From SURF-21 sp964510515 (GTDB lineage: Bacteria; Actinomycetota; Geothermincolia; Geothermincolales; RBG-13-55-18), in NCBI GenBank assembly GCA_964510515.1, contig CAZEAU010000008.1:16470-80469 (forward strand): a DNA stretch of 64,000 nt. The letters are read 5' to 3'. The position numbers and the translations under genes are program-made. The notes below the pieces were generated by a model. That model did no database searches. It worked only from the letters and a program-made list of their open reading frames with translations, and was not told the DNA's origin. Shown piece after piece: positions 1 through 9,298 of this stretch (positions are counted from its first letter, which is position 1; every line of letters starts with the position of its first letter).

Positions 1-1
1 C

Positions 2-61
2 GGCGGGTTCCTGCTCCTGGACACCGCCGCCAACCTCTATCAGTTCATCCCCCTGAAGTAG
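2..61 (+). CDS. 3' end of an unidentified protein
   Basis: Only the last 19 codons lie in the window; the visible C-terminus reads GGFLLLDTAANLYQFIPLK and ends in TAG. It is an open frame running in from the left edge, followed 85 bases later by the CpaB-like gene on the same strand, so the two may belong to one pilus or secretion operon. No family can be assigned from so short a tail. Confidence 0.5.
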   Translation, partial: GGFLLLDTAANLYQFIPLK

Positions 62-146
62 GGCGGGCGGTCCCCCCGGAGCCCGCGGGGGCGGGCCTCG
101 CTCCCGCGGCGGCGGCCGCGGTCCGCCCCTCCGGAAAGGACAGGCC

Positions 147-869
147 ATGATCAGGCTCTCCGGCCGTTCATCGCGTTTCTACCTGGTCATCTCCATCGCC
201 TCGGCGGCGCTCGCGGCCCTGTGTCTCCTCACCTATCTGCAGAGCCTGCGCTCCCGCCTGGCGGAAAGCGGGCGGCTGGTGGGCCTGGTCGTGGCGGCAA
301 GGGACCTGGGGGCGGGGGAGGTCCTCGACCCCTCCTGCCTGGAGATGGTCGATTTCCCGGACGTTTACCTGCTGCCGGGGACCTTCAGCGACACCCTGGA
401 GGTCGCCGGGGCCGCGCTGCGTTGCGCCATGAGGGCGGGCGAACCGCTACTCGAGAGCTGCCTGCTGAGGCGCGGCGACGGGCTCGCGCGGCAGTCTCTG
501 GACGGGGGCTTCCGCGCCTACGCGCTGCCCGCATCCGCGGTGGCCTTCCCCGCGGGCGAGCTGCCCGCCGGCAGCCGGGTCGATCTCCTGGCCGTGCGCG
601 CGGAGGTCGCCTCCCCCCTGCTGGAGAACATCGAGGTGCTGTGCGTGTACGGGGACGGCCGCTGGGCGGGGGAGGGCGCCGCGGGGGCGGCCGTGGGAGA
701 CCGCGCGGACGCATGCATCCTCCTGCAGGTCACCAGCGAGGAGGCCTGCCGCCTGGCGGCGGCCAGGGAGGAGGGGGCGGTGGAGCTGCTCCTGCGCCCC
801 GGGGGCGGCGCGCAAGCAGGGGGGGACGACCCCCTCGAGGTTCAACCTCCCGGGCCCGCACGCCGATAG
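147..869 (+). CDS. CpaB/RcpC-like SAF-domain pilus assembly protein
   Basis: The 240-residue product begins with a basic stretch and one membrane segment (about residues 10-30). A SAF-like domain follows, with the pattern VVAARDLGAGEVLDPSCLE at about 48-66, and then a region with GSRVDLLAV (about 141-149) typical of the RcpC/CpaB beta domain. In Flp/tad pilus systems such proteins are periplasmic or cell-surface and attach to the secretin or assembly complex. The ATG follows AAAGGACAGGCC. No other tad genes are visible here, so they would be upstream of the window. The C-terminal 25 residues are Gly/Pro-rich and probably disordered. SAF domains also occur in flagellar FlgA, so the pilus role is inference. 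Confidence 0.65.
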   Translation: MIRLSGRSSRFYLVISIASAALAALCLLTYLQSLRSRLAESGRLVGLVVAARDLGAGEVLDPSCLEMVDFPDVYLLPGTFSDTLEVAGAALRCAMRAGEPLLESCLLRRGDGLARQSLDGGFRAYALPASAVAFPAGELPAGSRVDLLAVRAEVASPLLENIEVLCVYGDGRWAGEGAAGAAVGDRADACILLQVTSEEACRLAAAREEGAVELLLRPGGGAQAGGDDPLEVQPPGPARR

Positions 870-906
870 TTGAAGCGCGCTATGCGCTTACGCGAAAGGA
901 AGGGCC

Positions 907-2373
907 ATGGGAGACAAGGGACATCTGCTCCTGGCGGACGACAACAAGCTGGTGGTCAAGGTCACCGGCTCCATACTGGAACGGGCCGGCTACCGGGTCG
1001 ACGTCGCCTGGGACGGGATCGAGGCCGCGGTCAAGGCCTTTTCCCTCCTGCCCGACCTCTTGGTCCTCGACGTGGAAATGCCCAGGATAAAAGGCTATCA
1101 GGTCTGCCGCCTGCTCAAGGAGGACCAGCTCACGTCGTGGATGCCGGTGATCATGCTCACGGGCAGGGAACACCAGAGCGACATGTTCTGGGGCCTCAAG
1201 GCGGGAGCCGACGCCTATATCACCAAGGGCTTCAGGCCCGAGCACCTGCTCGAGAAGGTGGACGAACTCCTCTCCCGGGCCCCGGGCTACACGGAGGAAC
1301 GCGAGCTCTCCCGCAAGAGGAAAAAGGAGGTCAGCGAGGACTACGTCATCGACAAGATAACCGACCTCCTCGACCGTAAGCTCTACGAGACCACCATACA
1401 CAACGACATCGCCTCGCTCTCGAGCTCGCTCCAGGATTTCTCCGAGACCCTGAAATCGGTGTTCGAGTTCCTGGCCAGGCTCTTCAACTACAACGCGGCA
1501 GCCGTGCTCTTCCTCGACGAGCAGGAGATGTATATCTTCAACAACCGCAGCCCTTCCCGGCAGATGCAGGACGAGCTGGAGCGGGAGGCCATGCGCACGG
1601 CGACCGGCTATGCCTGGAAGGTCGACGACCCGGACATGGTCAGGCGGGTGCTCCTCGACCCGGAACGCCCCGCGGACCCCGGGGACATGCAGGTGGGGCA
1701 GGAATACGTGCATATACCCCTGACCGCCCACAAGGAGGTGATGGGGGTGTTGGTGGCCGCCGGGCCGCCCTCCCCCGCCTTCCGGCGCGACGCGCCCGGC
1801 ATCCTCAACCTGGTCAACAACGAGCTGAGCATGATCCTGGACAACGCCCGCCTCTACGAGGGAGCCAAGCGCATGGCCATCACCGACGGCTTGACCAGGA
1901 TATACAACCACCGCTTCTTCCAGGAACTGCTGGAAAAGGAGTTCAAGCGCGCCTGCCGCTACAACACCATCTTCTCGCTCATCATGCTGGACATCGATTT
2001 CTTCAAACGCATCAACGACACCTACGGTCACCTCTTCGGCGACGAGATGCTCAAGCAGATGGCGGGGCTGGTGAAAGGTTGCTTGAGGGCCATGGACATA
2101 CTGGCGCGCTACGGCGGCGAGGAGTTCGCCATACTGCTCCCGGAAACGGACCTCGAGGACGCGGTGTTCACCGCGGACCGCATACGCATGGCGGTCGAGA
2201 ACCACGACTTCTCGCTCGCCGGGGAAGAATCCGTCCGGGTCACCGTGAGCCAGGGGGTTACGTCTTTCCCCTCGCCCGGCATCGAGACGCGCTCGGACAT
2301 CGTGGCCAAGGCGGATGCCGCCCTCTACGAGGCCAAGGGGGCGGGGCGCAACTGCGTGCGCGAGAGGGTATAG
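907..2373 (+). CDS. Response regulator diguanylate cyclase (REC-GAF-GGDEF)
   Basis: This 488-residue protein has an N-terminal receiver domain with acidic pair D11-D12, phospho-acceptor D55 (VLDVEMP), T85 and K107. A middle GAF-like domain spans about 150-315, with helical linkers. The C-terminal GGDEF domain carries GGEEF at about 403-407. An RAMD inhibitory I-site lies exactly five residues before it, so both catalysis (two GTP to cyclic di-GMP) and product feedback look intact. It is predicted cytoplasmic and activated by phosphorylation, but no histidine kinase is adjacent. The ATG follows GAAAGGAAGGGCC. The gene lies 37 bases after the CpaB-like gene, which suggests co-transcription and a link between c-di-GMP and surface structures. 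Confidence 0.9.
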   Translation: MGDKGHLLLADDNKLVVKVTGSILERAGYRVDVAWDGIEAAVKAFSLLPDLLVLDVEMPRIKGYQVCRLLKEDQLTSWMPVIMLTGREHQSDMFWGLKAGADAYITKGFRPEHLLEKVDELLSRAPGYTEERELSRKRKKEVSEDYVIDKITDLLDRKLYETTIHNDIASLSSSLQDFSETLKSVFEFLARLFNYNAAAVLFLDEQEMYIFNNRSPSRQMQDELEREAMRTATGYAWKVDDPDMVRRVLLDPERPADPGDMQVGQEYVHIPLTAHKEVMGVLVAAGPPSPAFRRDAPGILNLVNNELSMILDNARLYEGAKRMAITDGLTRIYNHRFFQELLEKEFKRACRYNTIFSLIMLDIDFFKRINDTYGHLFGDEMLKQMAGLVKGCLRAMDILARYGGEEFAILLPETDLEDAVFTADRIRMAVENHDFSLAGEESVRVTVSQGVTSFPSPGIETRSDIVAKADAALYEAKGAGRNCVRERV

Positions 2374-2437
2374 CGAACCGCGAGCCCGGCCGGGCGGCCT
2401 GCGCCCGCGCTGGCGGCGGGCGCAGGCTCCGTTTCCC

Positions 2438-3844
2438 TCAACCGCTGCGCAGCGTGCGCCAGAGGTTCAACCCGCTGTCCACCGCCATCTCCGTGCCCAC
2501 ACCCCGACCGCCCGCGTCGGCCCCCACCAGGTAGAGGCCCTCGACCGGGGTAACGCTCGAGGGGCGCTTGTCGCCCACCTGATGGCGGTTCTGGGCCACC
2601 CCGATGACCTCTCCCGTCCACCTGCCGGAGATCTCGGCGACATAACTGATATCGGTGCGTATCTTCCAGATCACGTGCTTTTCGATGTCCGGATAGAGGT
2701 CCTGCACGGTGTTCTCCATGCGGTCGAGCAACTCATTGCAGATCGCCGCGGACTGTTCGGGATCCTCCAGGCTGGGGGGGGCCAGGGAGCCCGCCAGCAC
2801 CAGCTGGCATCCGGGAGGAGCCAGGGAGGGGTCCGCGATGGAGGGCACGGGCAGAAAGATGGGGGCCTGCCTTTCCATCATCTCCGCATCGCTGAAATCG
2901 GGGAAATAGCACGCCAGGTGGTCCTTTATCAGCTCGGCGTCCAGGGCGTACTTCACGCTCACCGCCCCGAAGGAAAGCCGCAGCCCGTCCACCATGGAGA
3001 GGTAGTCGTCGGAGAAGTTGTGCCTCCCGGCCAAGGCCACCGTCTCCTTGATGCCGTTGTTGCTGATGACGATGTCCGCGGGGATGAACCCGCCCGCCTC
3101 GACCCCCCTCACCTTGCCGCCCTCGACGACGATACGCTCCACCGGGGTGGAGTAGCGCAGCTCTCCCCCCAGCGACTGCATGGCGTCCAGGAAGGCCATG
3201 GGCACGGAGCGCATGCCGCCCACGGGGTAGCTGAGGCTTTTCTGCTTGGTCTGGGTGGAGAAGCAATAGATGAACTCCCCCGTGGAGGCCGCCCTGCGGG
3301 AGACGCACATGTACATGCCGGTGAACCCGTCCAGGAGGCGGTTGAGCTGATCGTCATCGACGAAGCGGGCCATGTACTCGGCCAGGGACACCTCGTCGAG
3401 GGCCTGCAGCTCCTGCGGAGTGCGCTCCCGCGAGAGGTCCCTGAGCAGGGTCCGGGCGCCCTCACGGTTCTCGGGAAGGACCCCTATCTCCTCGAGAAGC
3501 TTGTCCAGGACCTCGTCCTCGTCTAGCGTCTGAGATATCACCGCGGTGCGTCCGCCCGTGGTGAACACCATCGCCGTATCCATGACCACGAAAGAGAGCT
3601 CCGCGCCCACGATGTTCGCGACCTCTCCCATGGGCCCCTTCTCCCCCCGGGCCAGCCAGTGCACGCCGGTGTCGTAGATGAAGCCGTCGCGCTCGAAACT
3701 CGCCCCCTTGCCTCCCGGATAGCTGTTCCTCTCCAGGACGGTGACCTTCGCCCCTTCCTTGGCGAGGAGCGGCGCCACGCTCGCGCCGCCCATCCCCGTG
3801 CCGATGACCACGACCTTACTGCCCTTCAAAGTACCTGCCACCAT
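2438..3844 (-). CDS. NAD(P)/FAD-dependent amine-oxidase/CrtI-like oxidoreductase
   Basis: A 468-residue flavoprotein starting MVAGTLKGSKVVVIGTGMGG. The N-terminal Rossmann motif (about 10-40, GTGMGGASVAPLLAKEG followed by an acidic VLE strand) binds FAD. The C-terminal GLYLVGADAGGRGVGTEMA is the second FAD motif of the phytoene-desaturase/retinol-saturase/amine-oxidase superfamily. The start was chosen because AGGAGGTG lies just upstream; the longer open frame has no such site. It faces the diguanylate cyclase convergently, with 64 bases between stops. Substrate is unknown: carotenoid or prenyl desaturation/isomerisation and amine oxidation are all possible, and no carotenoid genes are nearby. 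Confidence 0.75.
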   Translation of the reverse strand: MVAGTLKGSKVVVIGTGMGGASVAPLLAKEGAKVTVLERNSYPGGKGASFERDGFIYDTGVHWLARGEKGPMGEVANIVGAELSFVVMDTAMVFTTGGRTAVISQTLDEDEVLDKLLEEIGVLPENREGARTLLRDLSRERTPQELQALDEVSLAEYMARFVDDDQLNRLLDGFTGMYMCVSRRAASTGEFIYCFSTQTKQKSLSYPVGGMRSVPMAFLDAMQSLGGELRYSTPVERIVVEGGKVRGVEAGGFIPADIVISNNGIKETVALAGRHNFSDDYLSMVDGLRLSFGAVSVKYALDAELIKDHLACYFPDFSDAEMMERQAPIFLPVPSIADPSLAPPGCQLVLAGSLAPPSLEDPEQSAAICNELLDRMENTVQDLYPDIEKHVIWKIRTDISYVAEISGRWTGEVIGVAQNRHQVGDKRPSSVTPVEGLYLVGADAGGRGVGTEMAVDSGLNLWRTLRSG

Positions 3845-4291
3845 GCCACCTCCTGGTCTGCCGCCTCGCCTCCTCGGTCCTGTCCGGGGCCGAATCCGGG
3901 TGCCGGAATCAACCCACAAGCGCCCCCCGCGCCTGAGCGGGCGGGCGATCAAAAAGTAGAAACCCAAGATACCTTTGGGGCCGCCGGACCGGGGCCCGAC
4001 GTTTTCTACTCGGCATCCTGGGTTCCTACCAACGTTCCGGACGCGCAAGTCCCAAAAGCGCTTCAGTTCAGGTTTTCCCCCGATTCCAGCCGGAACGCCT
4101 CAATCATATCATTCTCTTTTCGAGTGTCAATAGGGTGGGGGGTAATATTCTCGAAAATGTCCTTTGTGTACCAATATATACCATTTCATCGCCCCCTCCC
4201 GTTCTCCCTCTACGCCGCCGCCGGCGGCGGGCAGACCCCCGCCTTCTGCTATTATGTATTGGTGAGGAGGAGGGATGGAAGAGGAGGTACG
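3845..4291. other. Divergent intergenic region with inverted repeat and dapA promoter
   Basis: This 447-base non-coding stretch separates two divergently read genes. It holds an inverted pair AGTAGAAAC (3955-3963) and GTTTTCTACT (4001-4010) around a GC-rich core, then AT-rich DNA. A TATTAT hexamer at 4250-4255 is a plausible -10 element for the rightward DapA-family gene. I see no open frame or RNA gene in it. Confidence 0.45.
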
Positions 4292-5209
4292 ATGGCCATG
4301 TGGAACGTCAAGGGCTGCCTGATCCCACTGGTGACCACCTTCGCCGCCGACGGCGGTCTGGATGAGCAGGCCTTGAGGAACCTGGTGGATTACCTCATCG
4401 AGGAACAGGCCGCCGATGCCATCATCCCCTGCGGCACCACGGGTGAATCTCCCACCCTCAGCCACCGGGAGCACATGAAGGTCATCGAGGTGGTGCAGGA
4501 GCAGACGGCGGGGAGGGTGCCGGTCATCGCCGGCACCGGGAGCAACAGCACCACCGAGGCCATCGAGCTGACCGTCGCCGCCGAGAAACTCGGCGTGGAC
4601 GGGAGCCTGCAGGTCTGCCCCTATTACAACCGCCCCACCCAGGAGGGTATTTACGCGCATTACCGGGCCGTCGCCGAGAGCACCTCCCTCCCGCTCATCC
4701 TCTACAACATCCCCGCCAGGACGGGGAGGAACATCGAGGTGGAGACCATGCTGCGCCTCGCGCAGATGGAGAACGTGGTAGGGGTCAAAGAGGCCAGCGG
4801 GAACATCCTGCAGGTGAACGCGATAATCGAGGAGATGCGCAGGGCGGGGAGGGACTTCTTCGTCTATTCCGGCGAGGACCAGTTGACCTTCCAGGTGCTC
4901 TGCCTCGGCGGTCACGGCTGCATAGCGGCGGTCGGCCACGTGCTGGGCAGGGAGTTCGGCCGCATGTGCAGGCTGGCTTGGGAGGGCCGGGTGGAGGAGG
5001 CGCGCGAACTGCATTTCCGCGTCATGCCCCTGGTGCGCGCCCTCTTCTGCGAGCCCAACCCCACCGCCATCAAGCAGGCCTTGAATTGGATGGGGGTGGC
5101 GGTCGGCGGCCTGCGCCTCCCGCTGCTTCCCCTCACGCACGAGGGCAGGGAGACCCTGCGCCGTGCGCTTATCGCTTTGGGGAAAGCGTCCGCCGAGGAC
5201 TGCACCTGA
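4292..5209 (+). CDS. dapA: 4-hydroxy-tetrahydrodipicolinate synthase family lyase
   Basis: A 305-residue class I aldolase of the DapA/NAL family, which condenses pyruvate with an aldehyde (aspartate semialdehyde in lysine and peptidoglycan synthesis). Visible residues are GTTGE at 48-52, the YYNRP tyrosine near 112, Tyr138 in LYNIPARTG, and Schiff-base Lys166 in GVKEASGN. Length is normal for DapA (about 290-300). The ATG follows GAGGAGGTACG. No other lysine genes are adjacent. A KDG-aldolase or other paralogous pyruvate lyase cannot be excluded, though the intact YYNRP and IPARTG motifs favour DapA. Confidence 0.85.
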   Translation: MAMWNVKGCLIPLVTTFAADGGLDEQALRNLVDYLIEEQAADAIIPCGTTGESPTLSHREHMKVIEVVQEQTAGRVPVIAGTGSNSTTEAIELTVAAEKLGVDGSLQVCPYYNRPTQEGIYAHYRAVAESTSLPLILYNIPARTGRNIEVETMLRLAQMENVVGVKEASGNILQVNAIIEEMRRAGRDFFVYSGEDQLTFQVLCLGGHGCIAAVGHVLGREFGRMCRLAWEGRVEEARELHFRVMPLVRALFCEPNPTAIKQALNWMGVAVGGLRLPLLPLTHEGRETLRRALIALGKASAEDCT

Positions 5210-5312
5210 GGGTGCGGAGAGATGCGCGCCGCAGACGGTGCGGTCGCGGGACGCGAGAGGCGACAGGAGCGCCGCCGGAGGCGGCGCATGGATAAAGAGA
5301 GAGGTGGGCAAG

Positions 5313-5582
5313 ATGTGTCGGGAAGGCATAGACCTGGTCACCCTGAAAGTGGCCTTGAAACACAGCGCAGACCGCCTTGAGCAGGAGATGACCCACCTGC
5401 GCCAGTGGTCGGCCCTGGCCGCGAACGTCAACCTGGACTCGGTCTCCTCGCGCCTGCGGGGGGCCCTGGACGCGGTCACCGGGGGAGAGGAGCTGGTCAA
5501 CGCCTGCGTGCGCGACCTCTCGGACCGGCAGGTGCGGGGCCCCCACGCGGCGGGGTCGGGGGTCACCATCACCCCCATGTAG
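5313..5582 (+). CDS. Small hypothetical protein, 89 residues
   Basis: Predicted to start MCREGIDLVTLKVALKH, with GAGAGGTGGGCAAG before the ATG. It lies 103 bases after the DapA-family gene on the same strand. The first 60 residues look helical and amphipathic (SADRLEQEMTHLRQWSAL), possibly a short coiled-coil or adaptor, and the tail is Gly/Pro-rich. I do not recognise a family. Its end lies eight bases from the stop of the convergent MoaD-like gene. Confidence 0.5.
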   Translation: MCREGIDLVTLKVALKHSADRLEQEMTHLRQWSALAANVNLDSVSSRLRGALDAVTGGEELVNACVRDLSDRQVRGPHAAGSGVTITPM

Positions 5583-5590
5583 GCGGCGGG

Positions 5591-5839
5591 CTAACCTCCC
5601 GCTACCGGCGGGTAGAGGGAGACCTCGTCGGCGGGCCGGAGCCGGGTCCTCCGGCCCTTGAGGTAATTTATATTACGCCCATTCACCAGCACGATGCAGT
5701 GCCTGGTGTAGGCAGATACCTTGCCGCCGTACCTCCTCTCCACCTCCTTGAGCACCGCTCCCACCGTCTTCTGGTCGGTCTCATATCCCGACTCGCCGGT
5801 CGCCTTGCGCAGCAGGGTGAAGAACTTTACCGTGGCCAT
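5591..5839 (-). CDS. MoaD/ThiS-like ubiquitin-fold sulfur carrier
   Basis: An 82-residue protein starting MATVKFFTLLRKATG and ending in the diglycine VAGG needed for C-terminal adenylation and thiocarboxylation. The beta-grasp pattern includes VLVNGRNINYLKG and a C-terminal DEVSLYPPVAGG. Known MoaD proteins donate sulfur to the pyranopterin dithiolene. Here the gene lies 150 bases downstream of an aldehyde ferredoxin oxidoreductase on the same strand, so it probably serves tungsto- or molybdopterin synthesis for that enzyme. The ATG was preferred because the upstream extension is out-of-family. No MoaE or MoeB homologue is in the window. Confidence 0.85.
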   Translation of the reverse strand: MATVKFFTLLRKATGESGYETDQKTVGAVLKEVERRYGGKVSAYTRHCIVLVNGRNINYLKGRRTRLRPADEVSLYPPVAGG

Positions 5840-5989
5840 CCGTTTCCTTTCGCATCGCGTTCTCGCGGGCTTGCTGCTCGTGGGGCGCCCGCGCCGCCTT
5901 CCTTCCCTTGCGCAGGCATGCCGCGGGACCCCGCCAAGGTCCAGCGGGCAGCATCCCGCGGGCACGCCGCGCCGCGCGCGCTTGCCGCT

Positions 5990-8056
5990 TTACCCGTGCA
6001 GCGCCGCGGCGACGTCCGCGAGGCCCAGTCCCTCCAGGCAGTCGCGGCTGGGGCGGCCCCGGTCGTCTATATCGCGGAGGCGATAGAAGTCCTCGATCAT
6101 CTCGTCGAAGGCCACCGTCTTGCGCTGCATCTCCCCCGCGTCCCCCGCCGCCAGCTTTTTGCGCTTCCCCGAGAAGCCGGGCAGGTAGTTCAGCGAGACG
6201 AGTATCTTGTCCATGTGGGGATAGAGGTACTTGTTGAGGATATTGGTGGTGGTCTTGGTGAAGCCCTCGAACCTCAGCTTCTGCAGCGGCGCCAGCGACA
6301 TGAACTGCGGATAGACCGCCGTGAGCAGCCCCGAGGTTGAGCCCTCGGGGTGGGGCTCGAGGATGCGCGCGGGCAGGCGGTCGTGCTCGCGTGTCGCGCC
6401 CATGAGGTTGCCCAAGGCGCGCTTGATGTACCAGATGCGGTCCCCCACCCGGCACAGTTCATCCGGATCGTAGCCGAAGCCGGTGAGGGAGTTGAGCATC
6501 ATAGCCATGTCCTGCAAGGTCCCTCCCGCGGACCCCCAGGCGAACTGGCAGATGACCGCGGAGTTGGCGATCACGCCCTTCCTCTGGCTGGTGACGGTCT
6601 GGGCGGCCTTGCCCTTGGCCCGGTAGGGCCATGTCCGCTTGGTCTTCACATCGTTGTGGTTGGAAACGCCCAGCTCCACGTAGAGGTTGGCGTCGGCGCA
6701 GTGGCAGGCCCCCCGTATGGAGGTGGCGTAGGTGAGCGCCATCCCCCACAGCGCGCGGGGGTCGTGCATGGGGCACTCCAGCCCCTTGACGTGTATGGCC
6801 ATCTCCTTGCCGCCATACTTCTCGGACATGGCCCGTGAGCCTTCGGCGAGGTCGTTTCCGAACCCCTCGCGCCGCGCCGTCTTCTCGACCAGGTCGAGGA
6901 GAACGTCAGGCTGACCCCAGCCCAGCTTTATGCCCCCGGTGTCCTTCTCCGTGATCAGCCCCGCCTCGAAGGCCTCGGTGGCGTAGGCGAGGGTGGACCC
7001 GCAGGAGATGGTATCCATGCCCAGGCGGTTGCAGAGCTCGTTGGCCTTGTGGTTGGCCTCACGGCTGTCCATGATATGCAGGGTGCCCAGGGCCGCCGCG
7101 GCCTCGTATTCCGATCCCGGCCCCTCCTCCAGGGCATAGGGACCCGATTTTACCTCCACGATGCGCTTGCAGGAGATGGGGCAGGCGTAACAGGAGTGGT
7201 TCTTGGTGAGTATGCTCTCCGCCACCGCGGTGCCCCCCAGCTCCTCCGGCCCCTTGCTCCAATAGGCCTGGCGCCAGTTCTTGGTGGGGACGTCGCCGAT
7301 GGCCATGCCGTATTCCATGTGCACGTTGGACCCGTAGGCGCGAAAACCGTCCGCCACCAGGCTGAACTTGAGTATCTCGTTCATGGTCTCGCGCGCCTTT
7401 TTAAAAGCCTCCTCGTCCGCCACGGGGGGCTTCTTGTTGCCCCGCACCACCACCGCCTTGAGCTTCTTGGAGCCCATCACCGCTCCCATGCCGCATCTCC
7501 CCGAGGTGGAGCCGCGGTCGTTCATGACGTTGGCGTACCTGACCAGGTTCTCGCCCGCGGGCCCGATGGAGATGACCTGGGCGCGCTTCTCCCCCACCTC
7601 CTGCCTGAGCAGCCCCTCCATCTCGTAGTTGTCCTTGCCCCAGAGGTGGGAAGCGTCCCTGATCTCCACTTTCTTATCGGTGACGTACAGATAGACCGGC
7701 TTCTCGGAGGCGCCGGTGACGACGATGCCGTCATAGCCCGTGCGCTTCAGCTGGGGGGAGAAATGGCCCCCCATGGAGGCCTCGCCCCAGATACCGGTGA
7801 GCGGCGAGCGGGCGCAGATCTCCAGGCGCGAGACCCCGGGCAGAGAGGTGCCCGAGAGCGGACCGTTCATGATCATCAAGATACTCTGCGGCGAAAGCGG
7901 GTCGTTTTTCCAGCCCTGCCTGTCGAAAAACAGCTTGGCGGCCAGCCCGCTCCCGCCCAGGAAATCGCGGTAGAGCTTCTCCTCCAGCTCGAGATCCTGC
8001 GTGGTGCCGGCGGTGAGGTCCACCTCGAGCACCTTTCCCCAGTTTCCTCCCATCAT
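5990..8056 (-). CDS. aor: Aldehyde:ferredoxin oxidoreductase family tungsten enzyme
   Basis: A 688-residue member of the AOR family, which oxidises aldehydes to carboxylates, or the reverse, using a tungsten bis-pyranopterin and one [4Fe-4S] cluster with ferredoxin as partner; cytoplasmic. The cluster ligands are visible as C289-x2-C292-x3-C296 (CYACPISC) and C503 (VICQFAW). The N-terminal domain (about 1-210) has the GxWGKVLEVDL and GGSGLAAKLF patterns of the cofactor-binding domain. It starts at tandem ATG codons after a GGGAGGGGAG site. It sits between an upstream MerR-TetR regulator and a downstream MoaD-like gene, an arrangement common for AOR operons. Exact substrate is not deducible. 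Confidence 0.93.
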   Translation of the reverse strand: MMGGNWGKVLEVDLTAGTTQDLELEEKLYRDFLGGSGLAAKLFFDRQGWKNDPLSPQSILMIMNGPLSGTSLPGVSRLEICARSPLTGIWGEASMGGHFSPQLKRTGYDGIVVTGASEKPVYLYVTDKKVEIRDASHLWGKDNYEMEGLLRQEVGEKRAQVISIGPAGENLVRYANVMNDRGSTSGRCGMGAVMGSKKLKAVVVRGNKKPPVADEEAFKKARETMNEILKFSLVADGFRAYGSNVHMEYGMAIGDVPTKNWRQAYWSKGPEELGGTAVAESILTKNHSCYACPISCKRIVEVKSGPYALEEGPGSEYEAAAALGTLHIMDSREANHKANELCNRLGMDTISCGSTLAYATEAFEAGLITEKDTGGIKLGWGQPDVLLDLVEKTARREGFGNDLAEGSRAMSEKYGGKEMAIHVKGLECPMHDPRALWGMALTYATSIRGACHCADANLYVELGVSNHNDVKTKRTWPYRAKGKAAQTVTSQRKGVIANSAVICQFAWGSAGGTLQDMAMMLNSLTGFGYDPDELCRVGDRIWYIKRALGNLMGATREHDRLPARILEPHPEGSTSGLLTAVYPQFMSLAPLQKLRFEGFTKTTTNILNKYLYPHMDKILVSLNYLPGFSGKRKKLAAGDAGEMQRKTVAFDEMIEDFYRLRDIDDRGRPSRDCLEGLGLADVAAALHG

Positions 8057-8368
8057 GGCGACTACTCCCCTCCCTGGTTTCCAGCCAGTCCCGATCGCGG
8101 GTCAAGCGACCCCGTTTCTGAGCTCTATCGACCTCCTCCCGCACAGGCGGCCCGCGCTCTTGATGCTCCTCTATTTGCTGTCCCAAGCAAGAATATTATA
8201 GCAGAGCCTGGCGGGGGCCTCGTCCGCCTGCGGCGCGGAGCGGGGGCCGGGCGGGCTTTATGCCGCAAGCCGCCCCCCGGCGGCGCGGCCGCCGCGCGGC
8301 ACATGGGGGCTTCAGGCGCTCGCGGGGTCGCCGTCGCCGGGGGGGGCGACAGAAACCCCCCGCGGGGG
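8057..8368. other. Intergenic region upstream of the AOR gene
   Basis: A 312-base gap between the regulator's stop and the AOR start. At its right end CCCCCGCGGGGG followed by TTT (leftward reading, about 8352-8368) may terminate the regulator transcript. A TATAAT hexamer on the minus strand (8195-8200) could be the -10 box of the AOR promoter. No open frame is convincing. Confidence 0.4.
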
Positions 8369-9235
8369 TCACCTCCGGGAGAAGGCGCGGGTGATGAATC
8401 TGTGCAGGGTCTTCCAGGTGTCCTCCTTGCGCGCCTCGCCGTCCCCGGAGAGCAGGATGGCGATGCTCTGACCCATGCCGACCATCGCATAGGATATGAC
8501 CTCGAGGTCCTCGAAGGGAAACATCTGGCCCGCCTCGACCCCCTCCCGGATATCACCCTCGATGCTGCTCGCGAGCTGCCTGTAAACCTCCCGGAGTTGG
8601 TTCACGAGGCGCGGGTTTCCCACCGTCTCTCCGAGGAGCATGTAGAGGAGCTCGCTGCGCTCCAGGTAGAGCTCGAACATCTCCTGCCCCTTGACCTCGA
8701 TGCGGGCGACGAAATCCTCTCCCTCCTCCCCGTCGAGCCTGTCCGCTATGCGCGCCAGCGTGTTCTCGATAAGCCGCTTGATCACCTCGACGAGGATATC
8801 CTCCTTGCTGTCGAAGTACACGTAGAAGGTGCCCTTGGCTATCCCCGTTGCCTGCACGATCTCATCTATGGTCGTGCCGTGATAGCCCTTGGCGGCGAAG
8901 AGCTCGGTGGCGTTGTCTATGATGCGCTCCCTGCGGTCGACCGACTGCCGCTCCTCCTCCGGCTCCCCGCCGGCCTCTCCCGGCAGGGAGCTGACGATGA
9001 CCCCGAAGAGCCCGGAGATGTCGCGCAGGGACATGCCGTAGCGCAAACGCAGGTGCTCTATCATGCCCAGCCTCTCCAGGTGATGCCGCGTGAACACCTC
9101 TCCCTCGAGCGGCTGAGGGAGCGCACCCTCCTTGAGGTAGCGCCCGATCTGCGTACGGTTGATACGCGAACCCGCCTCGGACTCGTAGGCCTCGATCAGC
9201 CCGCTGAGGTCCCAACCCTTTTCTTTGTCCGCCAT
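8369..9235 (-). CDS. MerR-type HTH fused to TetR-family regulator
   Basis: A 288-residue predicted transcription factor with two DNA-binding modules. Residues about 12-85 resemble a MerR-type winged helix (RINRTQIGRYLKEGALP, then RHHLERLGMIEHLRLRYGMSLRDI). Residues about 100-150 are a classic TetR helix-turn-helix (ATELFAAKGYHGTTIDEIV, then GIAKGTFYVYF). The rest is a helical TetR ligand-binding domain. A palindrome at 9299-9312 lies 64 bases upstream and may be its autoregulatory operator. Next on the same strand come AOR and MoaD, so aldehyde or fatty-acid-type ligands are plausible. The N-terminal module is unusual for TetR proteins. Confidence 0.85.
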   Translation of the reverse strand: MADKEKGWDLSGLIEAYESEAGSRINRTQIGRYLKEGALPQPLEGEVFTRHHLERLGMIEHLRLRYGMSLRDISGLFGVIVSSLPGEAGGEPEEERQSVDRRERIIDNATELFAAKGYHGTTIDEIVQATGIAKGTFYVYFDSKEDILVEVIKRLIENTLARIADRLDGEEGEDFVARIEVKGQEMFELYLERSELLYMLLGETVGNPRLVNQLREVYRQLASSIEGDIREGVEAGQMFPFEDLEVISYAMVGMGQSIAILLSGDGEARKEDTWKTLHRFITRAFSRR

Positions 9236-9298
9236 CTGCGGCCGCCTTTTCCACGGTTTTCGGACAACGGGCCTTACGGCGCGAAGTATCGGAAAACG